In this document: positions 8,380 through 16,068 of the stretch, piece by piece
Position numbering within the stretch: position 1 is the first letter of the stretch
Layout: every line of letters begins with the position of its first letter
Assembly (NCBI RefSeq): GCF_003319105.1
Contig: NZ_QOHH01000004.1
Location: 186,001 to 250,000 of the forward strand
Direction: 5' to 3'
DNA: 64,000 nt
Source of the DNA: Blastococcus sp. TF02-09
GTDB taxonomy: Bacteria; Actinomycetota; Actinomycetes; Mycobacteriales; Geodermatophilaceae
Position numbers and translations under genes: made by a program
Notes under the pieces: generated by a model
The model's database searches: none
The model's input: only the letters and a program-made list of their open reading frames with translations
What the model was told of the DNA's origin: nothing

Positions 8380-8718
8380 TCACGCCAGGCCGCCGGGCAG
8401 CAGGACCAGCCGTGGCGGCCGAGGTGCCTCGGGCTGCCGACCGCGCGCGCGGCCCGCGGGGTGCCGGGACCGCGAGCCGCGCTCGGCACCGGCGCGACCG
8501 AGCTGGGCGGAGGTCCGCCGCCCGGCCTCGCGGAGCTCCGCGCGCCGGCGCGGGTCCGGTTCGAGGACCGTCAGCACCTTCTCCAGGGCGTGCCGGCCGG
8601 AGTCGGCGAAGGGACCGTCGGGCTGGGCGGCCAGCGCCACGGCGACGGCGGCGGCCTCCTCGGGCGTGAGGGTGACCGGCGGCAGGAGCGCGGGGGAGCG
8701 GGACTCGGTGCGGTTCAC
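8380..8718 (-). pseudogene. fragment of a WYL-type (YafY/DeoR-like) transcriptional regulator
   Basis: The readable frame (LLPPVTLTPEEAAAVAVAL, AQPDGPFADSG, HALEKVLTVLEPDPRR) matches the linker region just after the N-terminal HTH in YafY-type WYL regulators. Neither the HTH before it nor the WYL ligand domain after it is present. The frame ends in an Arg/Pro-rich tail with no family resemblance. If read as an ORF from a GTG at 8718 it would give 112 residues. I regard it as a deletion remnant of a regulator gene. It lies between the lipoprotein gene (stop-to-stop distance about 4 bp) and selC. Confidence 0.5.
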
Positions 8719-8780
8719 GGAGGGGATGCTGGCACCGACCTCCGACAGTTTTCGTCGCGCCGGCACGTAGGCTGCGCGAC

Positions 8781-8876
8781 GGAGGCGTCAGGGTGTCTGG
8801 TGGCCCCCGCGGCCTCTAAAGCCGACGTGGCCGAGTACCTCGGTCAGGCGGGTTCGATTCCCGTCCGCCTCCGCCA
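8781..8876 (+). tRNA. selC: tRNA-Sec with anticodon CUA (reads UAG)
   Basis: 96-nt tRNA with selenocysteine-type architecture. The acceptor is GGAGGCG (8781-8787) with CGCCTCC (8866-8872); the eighth pair expected of tRNASec (8788/8865) is T-C, unpaired. The six-position D stem GGGTGT/GGCCCC (8791-8796/8803-8808) has one T-C mismatch and a 6-nt loop, CTGGTG. The variable arm is long, TGGCCGAG/CTCGGTCA (8828-8835/8839-8846, 8 bp). The T arm is GCGGG-TTCGATT-CCCGT, the discriminator is G, and CCA is encoded. The anticodon stem CGGC/GCCG (8810-8813/8821-8824) closes a 7-nt loop CTCTAAA, so the anticodon at 8816-8818 is CTA rather than the usual TCA. It therefore should decode UAG. selA starts 28 bp downstream. 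A TAGGCT box (8768-8773) may be its -10. Confidence 0.93.
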
Positions 8877-8904
8877 TCACGTCCGCCGCCTACGCTGCGG
8901 TGCG

Positions 8905-10236
8905 ATGCCCGACCAGCCCCGCAGCCAGGATCCGCGCCGCGCGGTGCCGCGGACCGACGTCCTGCTCGCCGAGCCGCTGGTGCGGGCGGCGGAGCAGCGG
9001 CTCGGTCGCGCCCTCGTCAAGGCGGCCGTCGCCGGTGTCCAGGATCGGATCCGCGCGGGTGAGCTCGCCGCCGACGACGCAGCGGCCGCCGTCCTGGACA
9101 CGCTGCCGGCCACCGCGAGCAGCCTGCAGCCGGTGCTCAACGCCACCGGGGTGCTCGTGCACACGAACCTCGGCCGGGCGCCGCTGTCCCCGGCGGCGGT
9201 CGAGGCGATCACCGTCGCGGCCGGCGCCACCGACGTGGAGCTCGACCTCGGCACCGGACGGCGGGGCCCGCGCGGGGAGGCCGCGATCGGCGCCCTGCTC
9301 GACGCCGTCCCGGCAGCCGAGGCGGCGCTCGTCGTGAACAACTGCGCCGCCGCGCTGAGCCTCGTCGCCACCGCGCTCGGGCAGGGCCGCGAGCTGGTGC
9401 TGGCGCGCGGCGAGCTGGTCGAGATCGGTGACGGCTTCCGCATCCCCGAGCTGCTGGAGGCCACCGGCGCCCGGCTGCGCGAGGTCGGCACGACCAACCG
9501 GGTCACCGTCGAGGACTACCGCCGCGCACTCGGCCCGGACACCGGCGCGGTGCTCAAGGTGCACCCGTCCAACTTCGTCGTCTGCGGCTTCACGCGCGCC
9601 GCTCCGGTGGACGAGCTGGCCGCCGCCCTGGCCGGCACCGGGGTCCCGCTGGTCGCCGACGTCGGCTCGGGGCTGCTGCGCGCCCACCCACTGCTGCCCG
9701 ACGAGCCCGACCTGCAGTCGACCCTCGCCGCGGGCGCGGACCTGGTGCTCGCCAGCGGCGACAAGCTGCTCGGCGGTCCGCAGGCCGGACTGGTGCTGGG
9801 GCGGGCCGAGCTGGTCCAGCGGCTGCGCCGGCACCCGCTGTACCGGGCCCTGCGGGTGGACAAGACGACGCTCGCGGCCCTCGAGGCGACGCTGCGCGGG
9901 CCGCTGCCACCGGTGCAGCAGATGCTCGCGGCGGAGCCCGCGACGCTGCATGCCCGGGCCGCCGCCGTGGCGGAGCGGCTCGTCGCCGCGGGCCTGGACG
10001 CCGCCGTCGTCGACGCACCGGCCCGCGTCGGCGGGGGAGGAGCGCCGGAGCAGCCGCTGGCGGGCGTCGCGATCTCCCTGCCCGCCGGGTTCGCCGAGCC
10101 CCTGCGGCGCGGTGCCCGGCCGGTGGTCGGCTACCTCGAGGAGGGCCGCACGCTGCTGAACCTGCGCAGCTTGGCACCCGCGGACGACGACGCCCTGGCC
10201 GACGCGGTGCTGGAGGTGGCGGCCGCGTGGACGTGA
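8905..10236 (+). CDS. selA: L-seryl-tRNA(Sec) selenium transferase
   Basis: PLP enzyme converting Ser-tRNASec to Sec-tRNASec with selenophosphate. 443 residues from the ATG at 8905 (MPDQPRSQDPRRAVPRTD). The N-terminal tRNA-binding domain has the typical VPRTDVLLAEPLV start and NATGVLVHTNLGRAPL. The PLP-binding lysine is Lys287 in SGDKLLGGPQAG; GTTNRVTVEDY and YLEEGRTLLNLR are also present. It lies 28 bp after selC and overlaps selB by 10 nt, so selC-selA-selB form one transcription group. Nothing in the protein shows adaptation to the CUA anticodon; SelA mainly recognises the D arm and acceptor-T stack of the tRNA. Confidence 0.96.
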   Translation: MPDQPRSQDPRRAVPRTDVLLAEPLVRAAEQRLGRALVKAAVAGVQDRIRAGELAADDAAAAVLDTLPATASSLQPVLNATGVLVHTNLGRAPLSPAAVEAITVAAGATDVELDLGTGRRGPRGEAAIGALLDAVPAAEAALVVNNCAAALSLVATALGQGRELVLARGELVEIGDGFRIPELLEATGARLREVGTTNRVTVEDYRRALGPDTGAVLKVHPSNFVVCGFTRAAPVDELAAALAGTGVPLVADVGSGLLRAHPLLPDEPDLQSTLAAGADLVLASGDKLLGGPQAGLVLGRAELVQRLRRHPLYRALRVDKTTLAALEATLRGPLPPVQQMLAAEPATLHARAAAVAERLVAAGLDAAVVDAPARVGGGGAPEQPLAGVAISLPAGFAEPLRRGARPVVGYLEEGRTLLNLRSLAPADDDALADAVLEVAAAWT

Positions 10237-11969
10237 TCGCCACCGCGGGCCACGTCGATCACGGCAAGTCGGCACTGGTCCGGGCGCTCACCGGGATGGA
10301 GCCCGACCGCTGGGCCGAGGAGCGCCGCCGCGGGCTCACCATCGACCTCGGCTTCGCCTGGACGGCGCTGCCCTCGGGGCGCACGGTCGCGGTGGTCGAC
10401 GTCCCCGGCCACGAGCGGTTCATCGGCAACATGCTGGCCGGCATCGGATCGGTGCCGGCCGCGCTGCTGGTGGTGGCGGCCGACGACGGCTGGTCGGCGC
10501 AGACGGCCGAGCACGTCGCCGTCCTCGACGCCCTGGGCGTGCGGCACGCGCTGCTCGCCGTCACCAAGTCCGACCTCGCCGATCCCGCGCCCGTGCTCAC
10601 CGATGTACGCGAGCGGCTCGCCGCCACGTCGATGGGCGAGGTCCCCGCCGTCGCGGTCAGCGCCCTGACCGGGGCAGGACTGCCGGAGCTCACCACCGCG
10701 CTCGAGCGGCTGCTGACCGCCCTGCCCGCGCCCGATCCCGCGGCGCCCGTGCGGCTGTGGATCGACCGCGCGTTCACCATCAAGGGCGCGGGCACCGTGG
10801 TCACCGGGACGCTGGCGGCGGGCGCGGTCGCACCCGAGGACCGGCTGCGGCTGGGTGACCGGGACGTCGTCGTCCGGGGCGTCCAGTCGCTGGGCCGGCC
10901 GGTCCAGCGCGCCGAGGCCACCGCCCGGGTGGCGCTGAACCTGCGCGGGGTCGCGGTCGAGGAGATCTCCCGCGGCGACGCCCTGCTCACCCCCGGCGCC
11001 TTCCGCAGCACCGCGGAGCTGGACGTGTCGCTGGTCGGCGCGGTCGAGGACCGCCTCCCCGGCGAGGCGGTCGTGCACGCGGGGTCGGCGACGGTTGGCG
11101 CCCGGCTGCGCCCGCTGGACGGCGCCGTCGTCCGGCTCCGGCTGGAGACGCCGCTGCCGCTGCGGGTGGGGGACCGGCTGCTGGTGCGCGAGCCGGGCAC
11201 CCGACGGGTGCTCGGCGCGGACGTCCGCGACGTCGACCCGCCGGAGCTCCGACGCCGGGGTGCCGCCCGCCGACGCGGCGCGGAGCTGGCCGGTCAGGAC
11301 GGTGCGGACGGCGCGGTGGCGGACCTGGCGCGCCGGCGGTTCGTCCGGACGGCGGACTTCACCGCGATGGGCTGGACCGTGCCCGGCGACGCCGACGAAC
11401 GCGGGCCGTGGCTGCTCGCCCCCGGTCTGGCCGACGCGCTCGCCGCCCGGGTGCCCGACGTCGTCACCCGCTACCGGACGCTGCGCCCGCTGGAGCCCGG
11501 ACCGCCGGTGGAGGTCGTGCGGCGGGCCCTGGAGCTGCCCGACGTCGAGCTGGTCCGGGCCCTGGTCCGCGCGCCGCTCGCGCTCCGCGACGGGCGGGTG
11601 GTCGACGCCGCGGCGGAGCTGCCCGACGCCGTCCAGCGGGCCGTCGACGGCGTCCGCGCCCGGCTCGCCGCCGACCCCTTCGCCGCGCCCGAGACGCCGG
11701 AGCTCGCGGCCACCGGGCTCGGGCCGCGCGAGCTGGCCGCGGCCGTGCGCAGCGGTCAGCTGGTCCGGATCGCCGAGGCCGTCTACCTGGCGCCGGGCAT
11801 CGAGCAGCTCGCCCGCGCGCGGCTGGCCGGGCTGCCGGCGCCGTTCACCGTCAGCCAGGCGCGGCAGGCGTGGGGCACCAGCCGCCGCGTCGCCGTCCCG
11901 CTCATGGAGTGGCTGGACGCCCGGGGCGTCACCGTCCGCCTGCCGGACAACACCCGCCGCCTGCGCTGA
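10227..11969 (+). CDS. selB: selenocysteine-specific translation elongation factor
   Basis: GTPase that delivers Sec-tRNASec to the ribosome at a recoded codon marked by a SECIS hairpin. 580 residues from the GTG at 10227, which lies inside the last codons of selA (10-nt overlap). The EF-Tu-like part has G1 GHVDHGKS (residues 8-15), G3 DVPGHERF and TKSD. Domains II-III follow (FTIKGAGTVVTGTLAAG). A roughly 200-residue C-terminal part, with several predicted winged helices (for example FTVSQARQAWGTSRRVAVPLMEWLDARGV), would bind the SECIS. This SelB must work with UAG-containing SECIS elements if selC is expressed. Confidence 0.95.
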   Translation: MDVIATAGHVDHGKSALVRALTGMEPDRWAEERRRGLTIDLGFAWTALPSGRTVAVVDVPGHERFIGNMLAGIGSVPAALLVVAADDGWSAQTAEHVAVLDALGVRHALLAVTKSDLADPAPVLTDVRERLAATSMGEVPAVAVSALTGAGLPELTTALERLLTALPAPDPAAPVRLWIDRAFTIKGAGTVVTGTLAAGAVAPEDRLRLGDRDVVVRGVQSLGRPVQRAEATARVALNLRGVAVEEISRGDALLTPGAFRSTAELDVSLVGAVEDRLPGEAVVHAGSATVGARLRPLDGAVVRLRLETPLPLRVGDRLLVREPGTRRVLGADVRDVDPPELRRRGAARRRGAELAGQDGADGAVADLARRRFVRTADFTAMGWTVPGDADERGPWLLAPGLADALAARVPDVVTRYRTLRPLEPGPPVEVVRRALELPDVELVRALVRAPLALRDGRVVDAAAELPDAVQRAVDGVRARLAADPFAAPETPELAATGLGPRELAAAVRSGQLVRIAEAVYLAPGIEQLARARLAGLPAPFTVSQARQAWGTSRRVAVPLMEWLDARGVTVRLPDNTRRLR

Positions 11970-11972
11970 GGC

Positions 11973-12425
11973 TCAGCGGTAGGGGTCGGTGATCTCGCGC
12001 AGGCTGGCGAGGGCCTCGCGCAGCTGCCGCCAGCGGCGCTCGCCCAGGTGGGCGCGCCATTCGTCCTCCACCTCGGCGAGGACGGCCGCCGCCACGGGCT
12101 GGGCTGCGACGCCGCGCTCGGCGAGCCGCACGAGCCGGGCGCGGGCGTCGGTGGGGTCCGGTGTCCGGCGCACGTAGCCGGTGCGCTCCAGCTGGTCGAC
12201 CAGGTGGCTCGCGGTCTGCTTGGTGACCTGTGCCGACTCCGCCAGCTCGGTCAGCCGGGTGCCGTCGGGGCCGATCCGCTGCATGACCCGCGCCTGCGCC
12301 AGGGTGAAGTCGTCGAACCCGGCCCGTTCCAGCGCCGCGAAGATGCGGTTCTCCATGGCGCGGTAGGCGACGAACAGCAGCAGCCCGGTGTTGAGCTCGT
12401 CCGGCTCGGGAGGGACGTCGGCCAC
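11973..12425 (-). CDS. MarR-family transcriptional regulator
   Basis: 150-residue winged-helix regulator. The MarR core has FDDFTLAQARVMQRIGPDG, the recognition helix region LTELAESAQVTKQTASHLVD, and the wing TGYVRRTPDPTDARARLVRL. The ATG at 12425 is used. It is divergent from the DinB-fold gene at 12504, and the 78-bp intergenic region holds an inverted repeat and a plausible promoter, so it probably controls itself and that neighbour. Ligand unknown. Its stop is 4 bp from the convergent selB stop. Confidence 0.9.
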   Translation of the reverse strand: MADVPPEPDELNTGLLLFVAYRAMENRIFAALERAGFDDFTLAQARVMQRIGPDGTRLTELAESAQVTKQTASHLVDQLERTGYVRRTPDPTDARARLVRLAERGVAAQPVAAAVLAEVEDEWRAHLGERRWRQLREALASLREITDPYR

Positions 12426-12437
12426 GCGGAGAACTCC

Positions 12438-12489
12438 TTGACGGTCGTCAGAACCTCGAACTAATCTGGTCCGATCATCGTACTAGTTC
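12438..12489 (+). promoter_or_regulatory. divergent promoter/operator between marR-type and DinB-fold genes
   Basis: Rightward boxes TTGACG (12438-12443) and TAATCT (12462-12467) are separated by 18 bp. An inverted repeat GAACTA (12457-12462) and TAGTTC (12484-12489) flanks the -10 box and predicted start. It is a plausible MarR-type operator. Boxes and repeat are seen; binding is inferred. Confidence 0.5.
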
Positions 12490-12503
12490 CCGAGGGGTGC
12501 CCC

Positions 12504-13160
12504 ATGGGACCTCAGCCGATCAGGACCTCGGACCTCGACGCCGTGTGGGCGGCCATCGACGCCGAGCGGCTCGGCCTCGCCGACCTGCTGGACGACCTGG
12601 CACCCGCGGAGTGGAAGCACCCGTCGCTGTGCGCGGGATGGCGGGTGCGTGACGTCGCCGCACACCTCGCGCTGGCGCAGACCGGCACCCGCCGGGCCGT
12701 GCTCGACCTGCTCAGGGCGCGGGGCAGCCTGCTGCGGATGATCCACGACTCCGCCGTCCGGCACGCCGCGTTCCCGACGGAGCAGCTCGTCGCGCAGATC
12801 CGGGGCATGGCGGGTTCCCGCCGCACCGCCCCGGGCGTCACGCCCCTCGAGCCGCTCCTCGACGTGCTCGTCCACGGCCAGGACGTCGCCGTGCCGCTCG
12901 GCCGTCCACGACCGATGCCGGTCGCAGCCGCGACGAGGGCGGCCACGCGGGTGTGGGACATGCCGTGGCCGATGTCCACCACCTTCTCGCCGCGTCGGCG
13001 GCTGGCGGGGCTTCGCCTGGTCGCGACCGACGCCGAGTGGGCGGTCGGGGAGGGCGAGCGGGTCGAGGGCCCGGTGCAGGCCCTGCTCATGGTGCTGACC
13101 GGCCGCACCGCAGCGGTGCGGGACCAGCTCACCGGCCCGGGAACGTCGCGGGTGCGCTGA
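12504..13160 (+). CDS. maleylpyruvate isomerase family (mycothiol-dependent DinB-fold) protein
   Basis: 218-residue protein of the actinobacterial TIGR03083-like group of DinB four-helix enzymes, which includes mycothiol-dependent maleylpyruvate isomerase and mycothiol S-transferases. The family start LAPAEWKHPSLCAGWRVRDV, the metal-ligand AAHLALAQ helix, and the LVHGQDVAVPLGRP motif are visible. The metal ligands would be His, Glu/Asp and His from these segments. The ATG is at 12504. Probably regulated by the divergent MarR protein. The true substrate is unknown; a detoxification role is inference. Confidence 0.8.
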   Translation: MGPQPIRTSDLDAVWAAIDAERLGLADLLDDLAPAEWKHPSLCAGWRVRDVAAHLALAQTGTRRAVLDLLRARGSLLRMIHDSAVRHAAFPTEQLVAQIRGMAGSRRTAPGVTPLEPLLDVLVHGQDVAVPLGRPRPMPVAAATRAATRVWDMPWPMSTTFSPRRRLAGLRLVATDAEWAVGEGERVEGPVQALLMVLTGRTAAVRDQLTGPGTSRVR

Positions 13161-13199
13161 GCCCTCGACGGACGGGGCCGGAGCGAGGAGCATCGCGCC

Positions 13200-13508
13200 G
13201 TGGACGCGTCGCGCAGGGACCTGCCCGTGCTCCCGGTCGCCTGCACGCTCGGCGCCGCCGACGGCGCGGCCCAGCTGCGGCGCTGGCGGCGGCTGGACGA
13301 CCGGGCCCTCGTGCGCCGGGCGCGCGAGGCGGAGGAGCTGCTCCTCGTCTACCGGGCCGACGACGCGACCCGGACCGAGCTGCACGACCTGGTGGGCGTG
13401 GAGCGGACGTGCTGCGCGTTCCTCGACTGGCGGATCGAGGAGCAGGCGGATGGCCTGCGGCTGAACATCCGGGGCGCGGCAACCGATCTGGACGGACTGG
13501 ACCGGTGA
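13200..13508 (+). CDS. small conserved protein with ERTCCAFLDW dicysteine motif
   Basis: 102-residue protein with a central helix ending in VGVERTCCAFLDWRIEEQ. This E-x2-CC-x-F-x-[DE]-[FW] pattern recurs in small actinobacterial proteins found alone or fused to MerR-type regulators. The function is not known; the vicinal cysteines suggest metal or redox sensing, which is inference. The GTG at 13200 has GAGGAG 9 nt upstream. It follows the DinB-fold gene by about 40 bp in the same direction and may be co-transcribed. Confidence 0.7.
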   Translation: MDASRRDLPVLPVACTLGAADGAAQLRRWRRLDDRALVRRAREAEELLLVYRADDATRTELHDLVGVERTCCAFLDWRIEEQADGLRLNIRGAATDLDGLDR

Positions 13509-13527
13509 TGGCCCCGCCGTCGGGAGA

Positions 13528-13755
13528 TCAGCGCCGACGATCGCGCCGGACGGTGATCGCGGTGGAGACGGCCACCACCAGGATCCCGGCAACCGCCACG
13601 ACGGCGAGCTGCGTGCCGGCGCCCTCGCCGTCCAGGCTCACGAGAAGCACAGCGGCCAGCGTCGAGAAGATCACCAGCACCGGCAGCCAGACCGAGACCG
13701 GGAGGACGGTCTTCCCGTCGTAGGGGCCGAGCCCGAGCGCGTCCTTGATGCTCAC
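13528..13755 (-). CDS. small membrane protein, two predicted helices
   Basis: 75-residue protein starting at a GTG (13755) that overlaps the enoyl-CoA hydratase stop by 4 nt. Two hydrophobic segments (VLPVSVWLPVLVIFSTLAAV and LAVVAVAGILVVAVSTAITV) are separated by a short acidic loop, and the C-terminus is RRDRRR. No family was recognised. It is presumably translated with the hydratase gene. Function unknown. Confidence 0.6.
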   Translation of the reverse strand: MSIKDALGLGPYDGKTVLPVSVWLPVLVIFSTLAAVLLVSLDGEGAGTQLAVVAVAGILVVAVSTAITVRRDRRR

Positions 13756-14540
13756 CGGGGCAGCGAACCAGATCCGGTCGCGGGCACCCAGCGCGCCGGG
13801 CGCTTCTCGCGGAACGACGCGATGCCCTCCTGGCCCTCCTCGCCGGCGAAGAAGCGGGCCGAGAGCGCCAGCAGGTCGCCGAAAACCAGGTCCGGCTGGC
13901 GCGAGCGCAGCAGCCGCTTGGTCTCGGCCAGCGCGCCCGGCGCGCCCGCCGCGAGCGCGGTGAGCTGCCCGGCGACGACGTCGTCGAGCCGGTCGGGCTC
14001 CGCGACCAGGTCGACCAGCCCGCCCGCCGCCGCGGTCGCGGCGTCGAACACCTCGCCGGTGAGCATCAGCCGGTGCGCCACGTGCGTGGTCATCCGCGGC
14101 AGCACGACCGCGGAGATCACCGCCGGCACGAGCCCCAGGCGCACCTCGGAGAAGGCGAAGCTCGCCGACGACGCGGCCACGACGACGTCGCAGGCGGCGG
14201 CCAGCCCCACCCCGCCGGCCCGGGCCGGCCCGCGGACGACGGCGACGACGGGCTTGGGGGAGGACCAGAGCAGCTGCAGCAGCTCGGGGAACTCGCGGAC
14301 GCCCTGGTCGTCGGACGAGCCCCCGGCCGCCTCGGCGAGGTCCATGCCGGAGCAGAAGACCCGGCCCGTGTGGTCCAGCACCACCACGCGCACCGCGTCG
14401 TCGGCCAGGGCGTCGGTGAGCGCGCTCCGCAGCTGCGCGCGCATCGCCTTCGACAGCGCGTTGCGGTTGGCCGGGGAGTCGAGGGTGAGCGTCGCGACGC
14501 CGGCGGACACGGTCACCTGGATCACTCGGTCGTGGGTCAC
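13752..14540 (-). CDS. enoyl-CoA hydratase/isomerase family protein
   Basis: 262-residue crotonase-fold protein acting on acyl-CoA thioesters. The oxyanion-hole segments are FCSGMDLAEA and RGPARAGGVGLAAACDVVVA, followed by the family motif FAFSEVRLGLVPAVISAVVLPR, in which the glutamate of FSEVRLGL is a plausible catalytic acid. The GTG at 14540 (MTHDRVIQVTV) gives the usual length. Specificity cannot be told. It is divergent from hemW, with 48 bp between starts. Confidence 0.88.
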   Translation of the reverse strand: MTHDRVIQVTVSAGVATLTLDSPANRNALSKAMRAQLRSALTDALADDAVRVVVLDHTGRVFCSGMDLAEAAGGSSDDQGVREFPELLQLLWSSPKPVVAVVRGPARAGGVGLAAACDVVVAASSASFAFSEVRLGLVPAVISAVVLPRMTTHVAHRLMLTGEVFDAATAAAGGLVDLVAEPDRLDDVVAGQLTALAAGAPGALAETKRLLRSRQPDLVFGDLLALSARFFAGEEGQEGIASFREKRPARWVPATGSGSLPR

Positions 14541-14588
14541 AGCCGCATCCTGCCGCCCTCCGAACCCGGCGCGGCACACTGGGAGCAG

Positions 14589-15809
14589 ATGAACACCGTC
14601 CTGCCCCTGGTCGAGCGTGCCGTGCCGGAGCTCGTGCTGCCGGAGTCCGCCCGCGAGGGCCTGACGCGCACGCCGTTCGGCCTCTACGTGCACGTGCCCT
14701 TCTGCGCGACCCGCTGCGGCTACTGCGACTTCAACACCTACACCTCCGACGAGCTCGGCCCGGGCGCCAACCGCGCCGAGTACGCCGGGACGGCGGTCGA
14801 CGAGCTGCGCCGGGCCGCCCGCGTCCTCGGCCCGGACCTGCCCACGGTCTCGACGGTCTTCGTCGGCGGGGGCACCCCGACCCTGCTCCCGGCGGCCGAC
14901 CTCGCCGCGGTGCTCGCCGAGGTGCGCCGGCTGTTCTCGGTGGCCGACGACGTCGAGGTCACCACCGAGGCCAACCCCGAGACCGTCGACCGCGGGTACC
15001 TCGAGCGGCTCCGGGAGGCCGGGTTCACCCGGGTCAGCCTCGGCATGCAGTCCGCCGCCGAGCACGTCCTCGCCGTGCTGGACCGGCGGCACACCCCGGG
15101 CCGGGCGGTGCAGGCCGCGCACGACGCCCGCGCGGCCGGCTTCGAGCACGTCAACCTCGACCTCATCTACGGCACGCCGGGGGAGACCGACGCCGACTGG
15201 GCCGCCTCGCTCGACGCGGTGCTCGCCTCCCCGGTCGACCACGTGAGCGCCTACGCCCTCATCGTCGAGGAGGGCACCCGCCTGGCCCGGCGGATCAGCC
15301 GCGGCGAGCTCCCCATGCCCGACGACGACGTCCTGGCCGACCGCTACGAGCAGGCCGACCGGACCCTGCGCGGCGGCGGGTTCGACTGGTACGAGGTGTC
15401 GAACTGGGCCACCACGGACGCCGCCCGCTGCCGGCACAACGAGCTGTACTGGGCCAACGCCAACTGGTGGGGCGTCGGCCCCGGCGCGCACAGCCACGTC
15501 GGCGGGCTGCGCTGGTGGAACGTCAAGCACCCGGCGGCCTACGCCGATCGGCTCGCCGCCGGGTGCAGCCCGCACGCCGACGCCGAGCTGCTGGACGACG
15601 CCGACCGCGCGCTGGAGACCGTGATGCTCGGGCTCCGGCTCCGCGAGGGGCTGCGGCTGGAGCTCCTGTCCGAGCTGGGCCGCGCGCGGGCCGCCGAGTC
15701 GGTGGCGCGGGGGCTCCTGGATCCGGCGGCGCACGCCGCGGGCCGCGCCGTCCTCACCGACCGCGGCCGGCTGCTCGCCGACGCCGTGGTGCGCGACCTC
15801 ACCGACTGA
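14589..15809 (+). CDS. hemW: heme chaperone HemW (radical SAM, coproporphyrinogen oxidase-like)
   Basis: 406-residue radical SAM protein of the HemN/HemW group. The cluster cysteines are Cys39, Cys43 and Cys46 in CATRCGYC; this CxxxCxxC spacing lacks the extra Cys of true HemN. FVGGGTPTLLP, GMQSAAEHVL and HVNLDLIYGTPGET follow, with a HemW C-terminal domain at about residues 310-406. HemW binds heme and delivers it to membrane hemoproteins. The ATG at 14589 is in a GGGAGCAG context. In many actinobacteria hemW sits just upstream of hrcA-dnaJ, as here. Confidence 0.93.
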   Translation: MNTVLPLVERAVPELVLPESAREGLTRTPFGLYVHVPFCATRCGYCDFNTYTSDELGPGANRAEYAGTAVDELRRAARVLGPDLPTVSTVFVGGGTPTLLPAADLAAVLAEVRRLFSVADDVEVTTEANPETVDRGYLERLREAGFTRVSLGMQSAAEHVLAVLDRRHTPGRAVQAAHDARAAGFEHVNLDLIYGTPGETDADWAASLDAVLASPVDHVSAYALIVEEGTRLARRISRGELPMPDDDVLADRYEQADRTLRGGGFDWYEVSNWATTDAARCRHNELYWANANWWGVGPGAHSHVGGLRWWNVKHPAAYADRLAAGCSPHADAELLDDADRALETVMLGLRLREGLRLELLSELGRARAAESVARGLLDPAAHAAGRAVLTDRGRLLADAVVRDLTD

Positions 15810-15893
15810 GGCGAAAAGGCGGGGTCGCGGCCCTTCTTCTGGGCTAGAGTCCGGCCCTCCGGCAGCGAGCCGGACCGGGCAGAGGCGGTGGGC

Positions 15894-15986
15894 ATGGACG
15901 TGTACGCGTTCCCTGATCCCGCCGCGCCGCGCGCCGTCGCGGTGCGCTCCGGCGGCATGCTGCCGGCTCCGCCGCAGCTCTCCTGA
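15894..15986 (+). CDS. possible 30-residue leader peptide
   Basis: Short frame ATG 15894 to TGA 15986 encoding MDVYAFPDPAAPRAV... with a proline-rich C-terminus. An imperfect promoter box TAGAGT (15845-15850) and an inverted repeat GTCCGG/CCGGAC (15850-15876) lie upstream. The TraR/DksA-type gene starts 82 bp downstream. A GGCGGTGGGC stretch could serve as its ribosome site. It could be a regulatory upstream ORF or simply chance; nothing besides position and codon pattern supports translation. Confidence 0.3.
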   Translation: MDVYAFPDPAAPRAVAVRSGGMLPAPPQLS

Positions 15987-16068
15987 CTCCCGCGCGGAGT
16001 CTCGACCGCTCTCCCCAGCGCGCCACCACCCGGTGCCCGCGTCGTCCTGCGTCGCCCTAGGAGACCCC

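Noticed and set aside
8797-8802. tRNASec D-loop as evidence that the gene is a pseudo-tRNA
   Set aside because: Although one D-stem and one acceptor pair mismatch, the remaining stems, the long variable arm, the encoded CCA and the selA linkage argue for a functional gene.
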